Positions 11,101-21,674 of a stretch of 64,000 nucleotides of DNA are shown here, piece after piece (the first letter of the stretch is position 1; every line of letters starts with the position of its first letter). Under the pieces are notes generated by a model. It made no database searches. It had not been told where the DNA came from and saw only the letters and a list, made by a program, of their open reading frames with translations. The position numbers and the translations under genes are program-made. The stretch covers positions 248,001-312,000 of the forward strand of contig JAWWNJ010000057.1 of assembly GCA_037176885.1 (NCBI GenBank), given 5' to 3'. This stretch comes from Favolaschia claudopus (Eukaryota > Basidiomycota > Agaricomycetes > Agaricales > Mycenaceae).

Positions 11101-11557
11101 TGTAAGGCGCTAGGAGGCCTCACAGATGGGTTACTGTCGTACACCAGTCCTGGCAGGATGAGAGTGTCTTATATTGTGGTAAGACCCTAAGAATGACGGT
11201 CTAGCTCAGGGAAGGCTACTAAGAGCCGTAATATTACGGGCTCCTATACAGCAGACTTCCTAGATCCTCCGAATATTTCGAGGGGACTGAGCAGAAGGTC
11301 AAAGAGGTCCAAAGTGCGAATCAGATAAGCTTGATATAGTCCAAAGGGCTGCCTAGTGCCTAGTGCCTCGAGTATTGGCCCAGGCTAGGCAAGTATGTAC
11401 TAATCAGAGCACCCAAGCCTCTATCAGCAGCCCGTAGGCTCTGGAGAGACCGTTGTAGGCGATGATTGTAAGAGGTAAAGATGATAGTGATCATGTGATA
11501 CGAGTACATGTGACTTGTAGCTAAAGAGTAAATAAAATAGGTAAACGGCCCCTTACA
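11101..11557 (-). repeat. Long terminal repeat (5' LTR of minus-strand element)
   Basis: The second 457-bp LTR copy, followed by TCGAG, which matches the five bases before the left copy. One difference was noticed (CAATG at left, CGATG at right, near the AGGC word), pointing to a young insertion. Confidence 0.88.
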
Positions 11558-11995
11558 TCGAGACTGAGGGCTTGCTGAATGGGAAATTTGTTGCTGACGA
11601 TGGCCTGGAAGGACGTCTGCACAGTGTTATAGCGGGAGAATAGACTCCTGCTAGAACCCACTTACTGTGGAAGATGAACTGCGATGTGGAGAAAGAGAGT
11701 AGTAGATATTGAGCGAGATGGACGGTAGGCGGAAGAAAAAAAGAGGCTCCGTCACAGGCTCCGTGACGCCTCCGTCACATCCGCCGCATCTTCACCGCAG
11801 CCTCCGCCACCTTCTTCGCTGCCCGCCTCGACATCGTAGACGTAAAATCCCGCGCTTCTCGCCTCGGACTACCTCAAATACTGGCCAATGGGATGAAATA
11901 TAACCGTCAGCCCGCAGGATTGTTTTTCTATCTCACCTATATTCCAAACACTTGGTCGTCTTGTACCTCGGAAATCCCTTCGCCTGGCAGCCCGC
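11558..11995. other. Right flank of LTR element, GCCTCCG-rich spacer
   Basis: No gene is supported. From about 11743 to 11830 the plus strand is packed with CTCCGTCAC, GCCTCCGTCAC and GCCTCCGCC words, the transposon-region motif. The first five bases are the target duplication. Confidence 0.6.
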
Positions 11996-12817
11996 ATGCC
12001 CCCGATTTTTCCCCACTTTTTTCTGGCAGTTTTGAAATCGGTGCACAAAACAGCCTTGAATCCAAGTAAGTTCTCATTAGCTTCCTTACCTCTACCACCA
12101 TCTTGTTAATGGGACGCAGCGCAAAACACCTTACCTTGCTTGAAAGAGCCTCAGCGAGCCGGGAGAGCACGTCTAAATACAGTACAAGTCCCCAGTGAGT
12201 TCACTCCATGCTCAGGGTTATCATTGAGTTCACAAAAGCTTTTCAGCGGTCGGGCCAATCGCACAGCGTCGAAACAGCAAGCCCGCCGGCGTAGAGCAGC
12301 AAAACCGTCTCTCTATCTCCCAAATCTCTTGCCTGGTATTCCACCACCCACCGAGCGCATGCTCGATCTTCGCGACCAACCTCTCCCCCTCGACTCGCCG
12401 CTCTTTGCGCAAGCTTTGCGTTCTGCTGACGCACTCGATGAGAGCGATCTCGGGCGTTGGAAAGCTGAACCACCCTTCGAAGAGGACGAGGATCGGATGG
12501 ATCCACATTCCGAGGGATACCTCAGATTCACAAAGTCGTTGTCGGCAGTTTTGCACGGAGTACGATTGCGGGAACAGCGCCTACGAGACACAAGCCTGCA
12601 GGAGGAGGTGGTTAGGAAGGGGCTGCAAGCCATACTCAGATCTATTCAAGTGGAGGTTGGAGAATTGTTGCTTTGCTGGGGCCGTGTCGAGAGTTTACTT
12701 GGTGCGCAACGTTACCACCCTTTTCACCAATCTCGCGAGTTTGCTATGCTTGAGCATTATCTTCAGTGGCTTGCACGCTCAATCTGCCATTTTTGCTACC
12801 TTGAATTCTTACAGTAA
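11996..12817 (+). CDS. Unrecognised protein, tentative three-exon model
   Basis: The best-supported part is the frame from about 12245 to 12817. It is rich in charged residues (ASKQQARRRRAAKP, then DLRDQPLPLDSPLFAQALRS, EEDEDRMDPHSEGYLRFTKS and LREQRLRDTSLQEEVVRKGL). An ATG at 11996 begins a short hydrophobic segment (MPPIFPHFFLAVLKSVHKTA) that may join through GTAAGT at 12066 and GTGAGTTC near 12195, but the phase at the first junction favours another frame. A second plus-strand frame is also open across 12405-12836, so the 5' part is uncertain. I know no family for it. It lies between two minus-strand transposon genes and may belong to the transposon. Confidence 0.4.
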
Positions 12818-12984
12818 TACTACAAACTACGAGTGAATGTACAACTACAATGTTTTGCAACGAAATTGTTCCTTCTTGTGTGAAATATTCATTCATTGAG
12901 ACTTTAGAAAGTATTCATTGACTAGGAAGATACAACCAACGACATACAGCAAGGAGAAAAGGGAGCAATAACCCGGGGTGCAAG

Positions 12985-13135
12985 AAAAGACAGAAAAAAC
13001 GGCCTCCGTCACCGTTGTCACGGCCTCCGTAATGGCCTACGCCGCCTCCGGGCCGGCCTCCGCTGCCTCCGACATGGCCTCCGTCGCTCTTCGAGATGGC
13101 CTCCGTTGCTCTGCGAGATGGGCTGCGTCAGTCTC
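12985..13135 (+). repeat. Cluster of GGCCTCCGT repeats
   Basis: About nine copies of GGCCTCCG-like words (for example CGGCCTCCGTCACCGTTGTC) sit at 12-24 base spacing just downstream of the Ulp1-like gene. They are outside any supported coding sequence. Confidence 0.75.
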
Positions 13136-13164
13136 AATCAACGTCGTAGAGAGTCTATGACTTA

Positions 13165-14433
13165 CTAAGAGATTGGCAGCGTTTCGATGTGCTTGCGGAG
13201 CACATGGCGCACCCAGGGGACATCGACATTGGCCATCTGAATATCTTGATTACCGCGCATGAACGCTGCCATCATGCTTAACACCCAGACCCCACAATCG
13301 TAATCGTTGTGCTGCCGCGGCTCTCCCTGAAAAGATATCAGGACCTACACAAGATTCAGGGAAGATAGATAGATATACATACCACCTTGAATAAAGGACG
13401 TGCGCTCCATTTTTCGTCTGGATCTTCCGTTGAAACATGCAACGGGTGCTTGTTGCGATTTGCCAGAACAACGAGTCGTGCTATAAGGAGCATGACATCC
13501 TAAATGCAAGTAAGTCGAATATCTCAAGACCGAGACATAGGCGTGAGCAGTACTTACACGCAGATCTTGCCGCCAACCGCCTCTGGATGCCAAACTGTCG
13601 AAGAAGAGCAGCTCACGGGTGGGGATCACAACTACACAAAGAACCCAATGCTCCTGCCGCGGTCTATGAATTGGAATCAGCCACAATGGCTTGTTCCAGT
13701 ATTCGGTAGGCGAGATGTGACGCCACATGTCTGGGTCTGACCCTTTGAAATGAACCCGCCCCAAATCGTATGTGCTGAGAACTGCACATTGATTTGCAGA
13801 TGCCTGGACGGGCGAATGCGGCGCACAGAAAATATTGAGCAGAGATCTTGCAGCGCCGTTGAGTCCGAAGCCAGTGAGGCGACCGGTAGTGATGGTGAAG
13901 GGGTATAGATCACCCATAGTGATTTGCAAGGGACGGCGGCCGGGGCGGACGACGTAGTGGATGAAGTCCCCAGGCGTGGCGATAGATCTGAGCGTGTGGT
14001 TGCGAGCGTCTAGGTGCGTAGCAAAATTGGTATCAATACGATCTGGAATCTAAAGTAACGATTGCGCTCAGTGGATAGGTGTTACGAAGAGAGAAGGATT
14101 GACCTTAAATTCCCACTGTACATCAAGAATGTCCGGGGATGTCTCCACAACTGATGTCTCCACCTCGGCTTCATTGTCTGAGTTGTCGAAAATCTGTTCG
14201 ATTATTTCAACCTCTTCGTCGTCTGACGTGTCGCCTGTGTCAGGGTCGGCGCCCCCGTCGCCACCCTGCGCAGGGAAATCAACGTCTTCGAGAAGTTCAT
14301 CTTCATCGACAAGAACGGAGACTCGTGCGATTCGTTGCAGCGGAGGCGTCGAGACATGGGGAAGCTGTGGAAGCGGAGGCGTTGAGATGCTGATGAAAGG
14401 GTCGGATGGGTCGCTAGCAACAGGGAGTGACAC
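13165..14433 (-). CDS. Ulp1-like cysteine protease (C48) of KDZ-type transposon
   Basis: Role: peptidases of this family cleave SUMO-type isopeptide bonds, and many large DNA transposons carry one. Seen: the catalytic His lies in RPRQEHWVLCVVV, the Asp in ELLFFDSL, and the Gln and Cys in EPRQHNDYDCGVWVL. These give a complete His-Asp-Gln-Cys set in the usual order. The last exons join through GTAAGT (near 13555) and GTGGTATG (near 13383), and the stop is TAG at 13165. An acidic linker exon (14433-14100, DEDELLEDVDFPAQGGDGGA) lies upstream and splices at about 14103/14052. It may be the N-terminus of this gene or the C-terminal continuation of the KDZ transposase gene, making a fusion. The frames around 14420-14520 do not join cleanly by eye, so the start is uncertain. 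Confidence 0.75.
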
Positions 14434-17400
14434 ATGGTTTGATCGTTGGTCGACATGAGGGGCAATAGAGGGTGCGACGGAGGCCGAAACGAAGGGGTGT
14501 GACAGGTGTCACGCCTCTGGCGGAGGCTACGGAGGCGCGCACGGAGGCCGTCGAACTCGTGATTACACGGTTGTTGATATCCTGAGGGCGTAAAAACGGT
14601 GTCCATCGATGATCCAGATCTGAGAGCTCCGACTGCCTCTGCAAAAGAAAGAAGGACAGCCAAGAGTCGGAGGAATCTGTGCAAGTTAGTATTCGATCCT
14701 TGCTGAAAAAAGAACTTACTATCTACTAATTCAATACCCCGCTTGATAATGTCTTTCTCCTCGGTAAGCCAGCGCTGCATGTTGTCTCGCTCTAGATTGA
14801 GGCGGATAACTTCTTCAGCGCATCGATCCAGAACATGGAGGCTCCGGATGCCGTCGCGAACGTCTTCATCGTTGAGCCAGCGAGGTATTGGCCCTTCGGA
14901 GGGAGTAATCCATACGTCCTCATGGAGAGTTGGGTCGTTTCTGAGACCATTTAGCTGAGTTGAAAGGGGGGAAGGGATAGGTATCGATGAATTCGGAGGC
15001 GAAAGCTTTTCAAGGGTTGCACAGCCTGCATTAAATTTATTGATGGCCTTCAGCAGGGCGGGCTGCCGTTTAGTGATCGCCTTTCGTGTGACTTGGTGTA
15101 GCTTGGTGCCCAATGCCTCTCGCCTTCCTGAGACGGCACGATCCAGTGTCTCCCATTCCATGAACGAGCCGATTGCACGCTTGCGGATGTTGATCTTCAA
15201 ATCACGCAACGAGAGAAGAGTTTGGGCGAACTCCAGCGGGAAACTGCGCAGCTCTGGGAAGGATTCGTGAATGTTGAGAGAACCATAGAGGGCCTCCGCC
15301 TCTTCGCTGAGACGCTCGTGGGTAACCTCGAGACCATGGAGGATCTTCAAGGAGCATGCAGAAGCCCCTGTGCCTTTGAGGGTCGTCTTTGTATCTTCTA
15401 TTGCCTTCTCGACGGCGTCAATCTGAGTTTGAAGAGAAAGCACTTTGTCGAGCTCTCGGCGGAGACGGGCTGGGGCATCTGCAGATAAGTCAGACTAAAA
15501 TCGATTGAATAAAAAATGGATTGGAATGAGCGACTCACGAGCACGGATGGACGTCTGCGCTACCTTTTGTGCTGCCCACTGAGTGCGAAGCTCAGTGTCA
15601 GTTACCTGGCATTCGTCCACGACTTTGGAGGCGGCACGGTATTTAGATGTAAGATTCTTCTCTTGTTGGCGGTGGATCCAACTTCCAAGCCCGGCAAGAC
15701 CCTCATTTGCTACAAAGTCAGCGTATTGGTCGAGCATCCATATACGCCGAGAACTCTACAAGCAATGAGTGCTTGTGAAGAATTAAACAGTGATCACTCA
15801 CCCATTGTGTTCTGGTCAACGGGATCAATTTGCGTATCCGCGACCAGAACCGTTCGACGCCTTCATGATCCGAAAGGCCCATCCCAACGCGAAATCTCGG
15901 GCTGTACACCAGCTGGCACGCCCATTGATGCCCATAGGCATGCATCCCATTAAGAACAAAGGCGACGCGGCTGCGCACGGAGGGGCTGACGATGGGATAC
16001 TTCAAACGATGGTCAGACGGAGGCGAAGACGGAGGCGGAGGCGGAGACGGAGGCTCACCAAATTAAGACTGTGATCTGTAATACAGGCCACATCATATGC
16101 CTGCCAAATTGTGGCGATCTCTGGAAGCATCCTGATAACCTCTTCAAGCATCGCTATGATATAGCATTGCTGCTCGCCAGGTGTATCAATGTTGGCAAGG
16201 ACAATGGGCTGGCCATGGCGGCAGGTCAACACAAACACCCCGCTTGCGTCATAGCGATCCGCCTTACTCTTCTTTTTCTTCTCATTGGCAGCCTCCCAAG
16301 ACTCCTCACACAAATCAATGACCTCTTGCGGCACCGAGCGTTTGGGGTTGGCAATCGGCGACTTCCGTGCATTCGCAATCCTTCTCTTAACAGCGTCAAC
16401 AGTTGCCTTGGGAAGAAAACGATCTGCATCATATGATATGGGTCCGTCGCCCGCGTTCTTCACGTGGACGTAGCTGTAACATCCATCTGCCCCAAATTGA
16501 CAATCCCCTCCTCTGCAAACACAGGCGTTAGAATCTATAACATGCAAGCGACAATGAACGTACTCAGATAATGGCCGACCCCAACGAGTTAAATTAAAGC
16601 ATGCCGGACATCGCTGGATTAGCGTCCGGTGTGCGCGATTCGAAGCAGAGGCCGAGGCCGAGGCCTGAGGTGTTGGCTGAGGCACAGAGGTGGATGTGTT
16701 GGGAGGGGAGGCGGGGGTGGAGGCAGAGGCAGAGGTGGAAGTGGAAGTGGAAGTGGAGGCCGACGAGGTCGATACAGGCAAGGGATTCAACGCGGACGCC
16801 CCCGCGGAGGCCGGAACGGAGGCCGACACGGAGCCTCCGCCAGCAGTGGAGGTCGAGTTTCTCTGAGCCTCCTGCTGCTGTATCGACAGCTCTGCACGCA
16901 TGAGGGCCGCTTCCACTCTCCTCTGTATGCGAACACGGAGGTTTCCGGACCATTGAACGGCTTGAATCAGGAGCCGCCGAAAGGGATCTACACTCTGTTC
17001 TTCTGTTTGTGACTGCCCACGGTAAGGTCAGTAAAGAAACCCAAAACAATCAAGACAAACGCACCCCAGTCGTCATTACTTTGAAGCCCCTCCGTTCATA
17101 GACTGTATGCAGCGCCGCAGCGAGAGCAGTCACCGCGTCGCACGAACGCTCAAATAGTGCCCGATAGAAGTCGAGGAGGTCGTAGGAAACACCAGTCTTT
17201 GGCCGGGTGGGGGACGCAGGGAAAACACCGTGTTCTACAAGCAGTACAGCGACTGGCTTGCAAGGGCAAGTGGTTACCGAAACATATTGGATGACTGATC
17301 GCTAAGTTAGACTCGGAAAGGCGCAGAATTATATCGAGAGTATAACTCACAGGTAGAATACAGACATTTGATGTTGTGGACTGTCGTAGAGCCATTGCAG

Positions 17401-17897
17401 GATGTTGTACACTGATATACGAGGGCCGAAGGAATAGGATCGCGTTGCCGACCATGTGTACGCTCGTAGTACTGAGACCAAGGAACCTCGAGCTGGGGAA
17501 GAAGGCGGTTCCAGGAGGCATTGAGTCGAGCATGGGCGGCATCGGTAATCGAAAGGCGGGTACGAGGAGGTACCGAAGGCGGCGGAGGCCTCGATGGTGT
17601 AGACGGAGGCTGTTCTGGTGGATCCACGTCCATCCAGGGGTCCATCTGCACGTCAGGGCTTGTAGACGCATCGGGTATGGGACCAGGGGCAGCAGCCGGT
17701 GGTCTTGAAGGGGTCTCTCCGCGTAAAAGCGCGTCGAGTTTGTCGGAAACGCGTGCGTGTCGCTGCGCCGCTCCTAGGTCCGTGACCTTCCGCTTCTTGC
17801 GCGCATCGTTAGACTTGACCGGACTGGTGAAGTGGCTGCCGAAACCGGAGGACGAGGCGGTTTGGTGAGCGCGTACGGACCGCTTGATTCTGGCCAT
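14414..17897 (-). CDS. KDZ transposase with CxC1 cysteine cluster
   Basis: Role: transposase of the Kyakuja-Dileera-Zisupton superfamily, common in mushrooms. Seen: ATG at 17897 (MARIKRSVRAH). The cysteine cluster has CTTSC...C in exon 1 and TTCPCKP in exon 2. Then come CPACFN, the core GDGPISYDADRFLPKATVDA, RYDASGVFVLTCRHGQP and IDTPGEQQCYIIAMLEE. Further on are NGMHAYGHQWACQLVYSPRF, GVERFWSRIRKLIPLTR and the C-terminal LHEDVWITPSEGPIPRWLND, all hallmarks of the family as I know it. Introns are 45-65 bp. One (about 16059-16003) consists largely of GCCTCCG/TCTCCG repeats. The S/T/A-rich stretch at about 16640-16860 is the same motif used as coding sequence. The 3' end is uncertain: the exon from 14694 stays open to a TAG at 14414, whereas an acidic exon continues in another frame toward Ulp1. 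Confidence 0.88.
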
Positions 17898-18121
17898 GAA
17901 AAAGGCGGAGGCCAAGCGAGGTCACGCGTTAGCAACCCCAATTTAGATTGATCGTATATACTAATTCGGTACATATCGTAATTCGCCTCCTACGTAGGCC
18001 CGCTCTTTGAGAGGGGTTCTACTGTACGCTTTAACCCTTCTCCGAGGGGCTTTACATAAGCAAAACCTAGGTGCCTTAGGTGTGCCAACAGATGTGTTAC
18101 ACATTGTGTTAGATATCCTAT
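17898..18121. other. Boundary between transposon and host DNA, possible F-box start
   Basis: The CGGAGGC words stop here; the last lies near 17905. The frame from about 18060 reads GVPTDVLHIVLDILYD, an F-box-like segment, so the next gene may start in this stretch. No terminal inverted repeat partner was found by eye. Confidence 0.45.
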
Positions 18122-19728
18122 ATGACTATGGCCGCCGCCAAGACTCCAAATATGACTATGGCCGCCGCCAAGACTCCAAATACGACCACGAAATCCACAA
18201 AGGCCGATACCTACTTGCACTGTCCGAATGTTCTCGCTATCCGTGACTCTTCGCCGGATAACTTTGCCTTGGATTTTTCGCGAGGTTTACAATTGGGCTA
18301 CTCCAGATGGGAGTGTGTGGCCTCAGAGTGTGTGGCCCTTCTTGCGGTACGCAGTTGTTGCAGGTATACATTATTAGCATTTACGCTATATGACAGGACT
18401 ATCCATATAAGAGATCGTTCTATGGCTCATCCTGGGCTCATAACGGTTTCTCCTGCTTTGCTGGATGGTCTAACTTTGATCCCATTTCTCAGCAAGATCA
18501 CAGTTCGTCTGGAGTCTGGGGTTCCTGCAGATTTACTACAGGCCATTTCGCGGGCACCCTCACTGACATTTCTTGAAATCCACCAAGCACGATTCGACGG
18601 GCCATTTCCGTCTCCCTCGTTGCCATTTCCCGCCTTAGAAAGGCTTTCGATATGTATCGCAGGATTCGAAGGTGTTGTACGCTATGGAGATCTTGATCGC
18701 GTCAAACAAGCAAGCAATATCGTAGCTCTCCTCCGGGGTTCGAGTGCCCAACTTGTGGATCTGTCAATATCAGGAGACTTAATTTCTCCTGCGTTCCTTG
18801 ATTTGAAATGGCCTCAGCTGCGCACATTCACTATCACGGAACATACTCCGATTCCTTATATCTCCGTTCCCAAACTTGTGTCCCAAATGCCTGGCCTACG
18901 CGAAGTATCAATATTATACACCGCAGATCTCTCCCGCGATTCTGATGCTGGCGAAATGTATCCGCCATTCCAGCTCGGTGATGATACGGGGATCCTCTGT
19001 TGTCCATTCTTAGCGAGAATCACTCTCTCAAACATGGCGCCGACAGACCCCATTTTTGCACAGCTGCCTGTTAAGCTACAATCACTACATCTCCGGGCTA
19101 TGTTTGATGGATATCATCCCATCTTGGGCTTTCCAAAGAAACTTGGCCATGTTCCTCTCACCGATGCTACTGCCCAGATGACCTTGCAGAGTTTGGCACA
19201 CTTGAAGAACCTCACCGCGCTATCGCTTACAGTGAACGATTACCCACAGAGCCCTCTCATTCTGCAGGTTGCAACTGTATTTCCCCAGTTGCAGTTTCTC
19301 GAGCTCGATAACTCCGCCGCTTTCTATTGGAGTCATAGAGCATATCTGGATGTCCTTGATGTATGCGTGTCGTTTTCCGCTTCTCATCCCTCTCTCACTG
19401 TCGTCTACAGCCCGCGATCGCAGACGCTCTGCAGTTGTTTCCCCATATCACCCATCTTCATATCTCAATGAACCTACAACACATCAGCGTCACCTGCATC
19501 GATGTGGAAGCTGCGCAGAAGCGTGGCGCACGGTGGCTTTTCAAGTCGCTTCCTTCGCTGCAAATAATCGCCTTTTCGAGGGCACAGTTTTGGTGCATAT
19601 CAGGATTTGACAGGGTCGTCTGGCGTCACTACGACCGCAGCCTGTTGCTGCAGCCGGAGATCCCCCCTCCGATAGAAATACCGATACCGGAATCATACAT
19701 ACCGACCATCATGCAGTTGCCTACGTAG
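18122..19728 (+). CDS. F-box/leucine-rich-like protein
   Basis: Role: such proteins usually select substrates for SCF ubiquitin ligases; the family is greatly expanded in Agaricomycetes. Seen: a leucine-rich body with repeated segments such as PALERLSICIAGF, AQLVDLSISGDL, PQLRTFTITEH, LVSQMPGLREVSILYT and FPQLQFLELDNSA. A clear GT-AG intron lies at 19361-19410 and the final exon ends at TAG 19726-19728. Odd: an F-box-like segment (GVPTDVLHIVLDILYD...RYLLALSECSRYP) sits upstream in a different frame (18046-18246), and a 30-bp tandem duplication lies between. Either the gene starts upstream with an unseen intron or it carries a frameshift near 18240. The LRR-like nature is inferred from leucine spacing. 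Confidence 0.65.
18123..18182 (+). repeat. 30-bp tandem duplication
   Basis: Two adjacent 30-bp copies of GACTATGGCCGCCGCCAAGA plus ten further bases. In the F-box frame the unit encodes DYGRRQDSKY; in the LRR frame it encodes TMAAAKTPNM. Confidence 0.9.
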
Positions 19729-19899
19729 GGCCGCATACACAAAACTCATGTTCTCATCGTTGTCACATACTTATCGGTGCTCCACATCTCGACTTATCAT
19801 GCAGTCGGTAGTTTGAGATACTTCCATGCGCTGTAACAATTCATTCAAGATCTACTCAATACAATTCTCTTTCATGTCCTGGAAGAACATCAGAGAGGG
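19729..19899. other. Short intergenic stretch
   Basis: Spacer between the F-box/LRR-like gene and the peroxiredoxin relic. No feature recognised. Confidence 0.4.
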
Positions 19900-20480
19900 C
19901 TACAAATCCGCTGAGCGCGTAGTTTGCGAAAAGGCTGAGCACGACATACCGGGTGCAGGAGAAACCGTTAGCGTCCTTGCTGTTGATGCTGTCATGGATG
20001 AATCGATAACGTCCTCGCTCTACTTCCAGTTGGCGGGAAACGCGATACGGTGCTTGTCGCCCAGCTGGATTGCATCGACCGCGCAGGATCTCGTCCTGCG
20101 AATGTTTTGGGTAAATGCAGATGGTGAATAAGGTACGAGGGACCTGAGACTGACAAAGTTACGCGCGGTCGTTGCAGGGTACGAGCGCGTGAGGCGGATG
20201 ATACTCCTCCGGTTGATAACGAATGCAATGCGTATCTGCCATTTGAACGATCGGGTCAAATTATGATTCAGAAGCGGGAAGAGAGTGAGCAAATGTCAAC
20301 GGATGCAAATTCTTGTTGGTCGGTTCACGGTAGTTCAGATGTCGTAGGTGTACGAACTGAACTGTTCGTATGGATTGATGTCGTCGGTCCATGTTTTGTG
20401 GTCGTCGAAGTTAAATGCAGAGATACCGATGACCTTGAGATTACGCTTCGCAGCAAAGTCGGGCGAGCGACGTGCCGTTA
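19900..20480 (-). pseudogene. Degenerate 1-Cys peroxiredoxin (Prx6/AhpC-TSA family)
   Basis: Family knowledge: 1-Cys peroxiredoxins reduce hydroperoxides and have conserved core and C-terminal segments. Seen on the minus strand, in order: KRNLKVIGISAFNFDDHKTW with DDINPYEQF (about 20455-20357), then RIAFVI...IIRLTRSYPATTARNF and VDAIQLGDKHRIAFPANW (about 20240-20027). A DVI-HPS-like segment follows (about 20010-19985). These lie in different frames, with stops between them (for example just after NWK) and an apparent extra A in the DVI-HPS segment. The N-terminal part that would hold the peroxidatic Cys (PVCTTE) was not found. It is best read as a broken gene copy; an expressed gene with unusual splicing is unlikely. 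Confidence 0.75.
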
Positions 20481-21674
20481 TGATCGACAACTATGCGTAG
20501 AACACGAGTCGGGGTTCCTGTTCAGGACCTGTTGTGGATGATACGCATACTTAGTTTACTTGACTGTTCAAGAAGGCCGTAGATTGACTGGGGTGGTGCA
20601 CAACAAAGGGGTGGCGGAGATATAATGATCCCGCCAAGAATGTAAGTTGAATGGCTTGAAGAGAAGGGAAGCTGAGAGAGCGCCGCTTCGGACCTGGGTG
20701 CAAGCTCCTCGCAGTTCCGTTCATTCAGTAAATGTCGTAGTGTCATTCAGTCAACTTGTATTAACCTTGGACCAGGCTGGATGTCTGATTAACCTTCGAC
20801 TTTCGCGCACCTTGAGATGTGTAGTGACAAAATTCCGTTCAAGATGCTAATTTCCCTCGACGCTTTGGCCAACGGTGATCGGAGAAATTAAAATGGTTGT
20901 CTAAATGCCTGCTTGGCATCAGAAATATAGTGTAGAAGCCTCACAAGCTCCTAGAGGTTGCGAACTGACTGAGTGTCCGTTGAACTGCAGCCTTGTCTCC
21001 GAGTCGGGGTAAAAGACACCTGGTAAAAGACAAGTTGAACTTAGCGTGACCGACGTGACGAGTTCCGCTTTGATAATTGAACAGCCACAACATTACTAAA
21101 CACCACTGACCAGCTCTTTGGCTGCGAACTTGTCAGAGCTGCTTCAAGTTCAGAGTGCGGCTAGTGGTCACTCTTGTTGTGGTCTGAAGCCCGGAGTTCC
21201 ATTGGGCGCGGTGTTGGAATCCGTCTCCGCCCATCTCACTATCAATACTGTATTGTCGCGATCGACATCGACCGTGACGTCCGACTCTGGGACATTGCAG
21301 TCCATGGACTTGAAGGAAATCTAGCAATGCCAGCAGTTATCATGATATCGTCAAACACTGGCATATTTAGGCGCTCTCCCTCTTCCCTAGACTCATGCAC
21401 CTAAGCCGCTCTTCTTGAATCGACAAGGAATATCCTTGATAGAGTTGCTTCAAATCCAGCTTTCATGCCGAAACGCTATCCTGCTTAAAGCGGTTAAAGT
21501 ATGCTCGTTCCGATTCTTCTTTGGGACTGTTCCAACCGACAGACGCCCTGGACTAACCCTGTCGATCCACCTTCAATCAAGTACGCACTGGTATCCGGGG
21601 CAAGCTGCGCCATATATACTTACCTGAATCTGACTTCGCGTTTTGCTTGTCTGTGCCTCTTCACAGCGCGGGCG
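20481..21674. other. Intergenic, no gene supported
   Basis: Only short open frames without family resemblance. Part may be the lost N-terminal region of the peroxiredoxin relic and part the promoter of the next gene. Confidence 0.5.

Larger units (their letters stand above)
4882..11557 (-). mobile_element. Non-autonomous LTR retrotransposon inserted in the KDZ region
   Basis: Seen: two 457-bp direct repeats (4882-5338 and 11101-11557) begin TGTAAGG and end CCTTACA. By eye they differ at one position. The five bases before the left copy (4877-4881) and after the right copy (11558-11562) are both TCGAG, so the pair is one element with a 5-bp target duplication. On the minus strand a purine run (AGAGTGGGGGG) lies directly before the left LTR, as a polypurine tract should. 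The left copy is therefore the 3' LTR and the element reads right to left. The 5.76-kb interior shows no protease, integrase or reverse transcriptase motif, only an unknown 932-codon ORF and repeated hairpins. Family knowledge: these ends suit Ty1/copia-type elements. Mobilisation by another element's proteins is inference. Confidence 0.85.

Noticed and set aside
12230..12633. Minus-strand frames rich in Ser and Arg
   Set aside because: Composition is typical of the antisense of a charged plus-strand protein; no motif was found.
12405..12836. Second plus-strand frame overlapping the 12-kb gene
   Set aside because: It is less protein-like than the other frame (Cys/Trp/Ser-rich, no charged blocks), though splicing phase from the first exon would allow it, so confidence in the chosen model was lowered.
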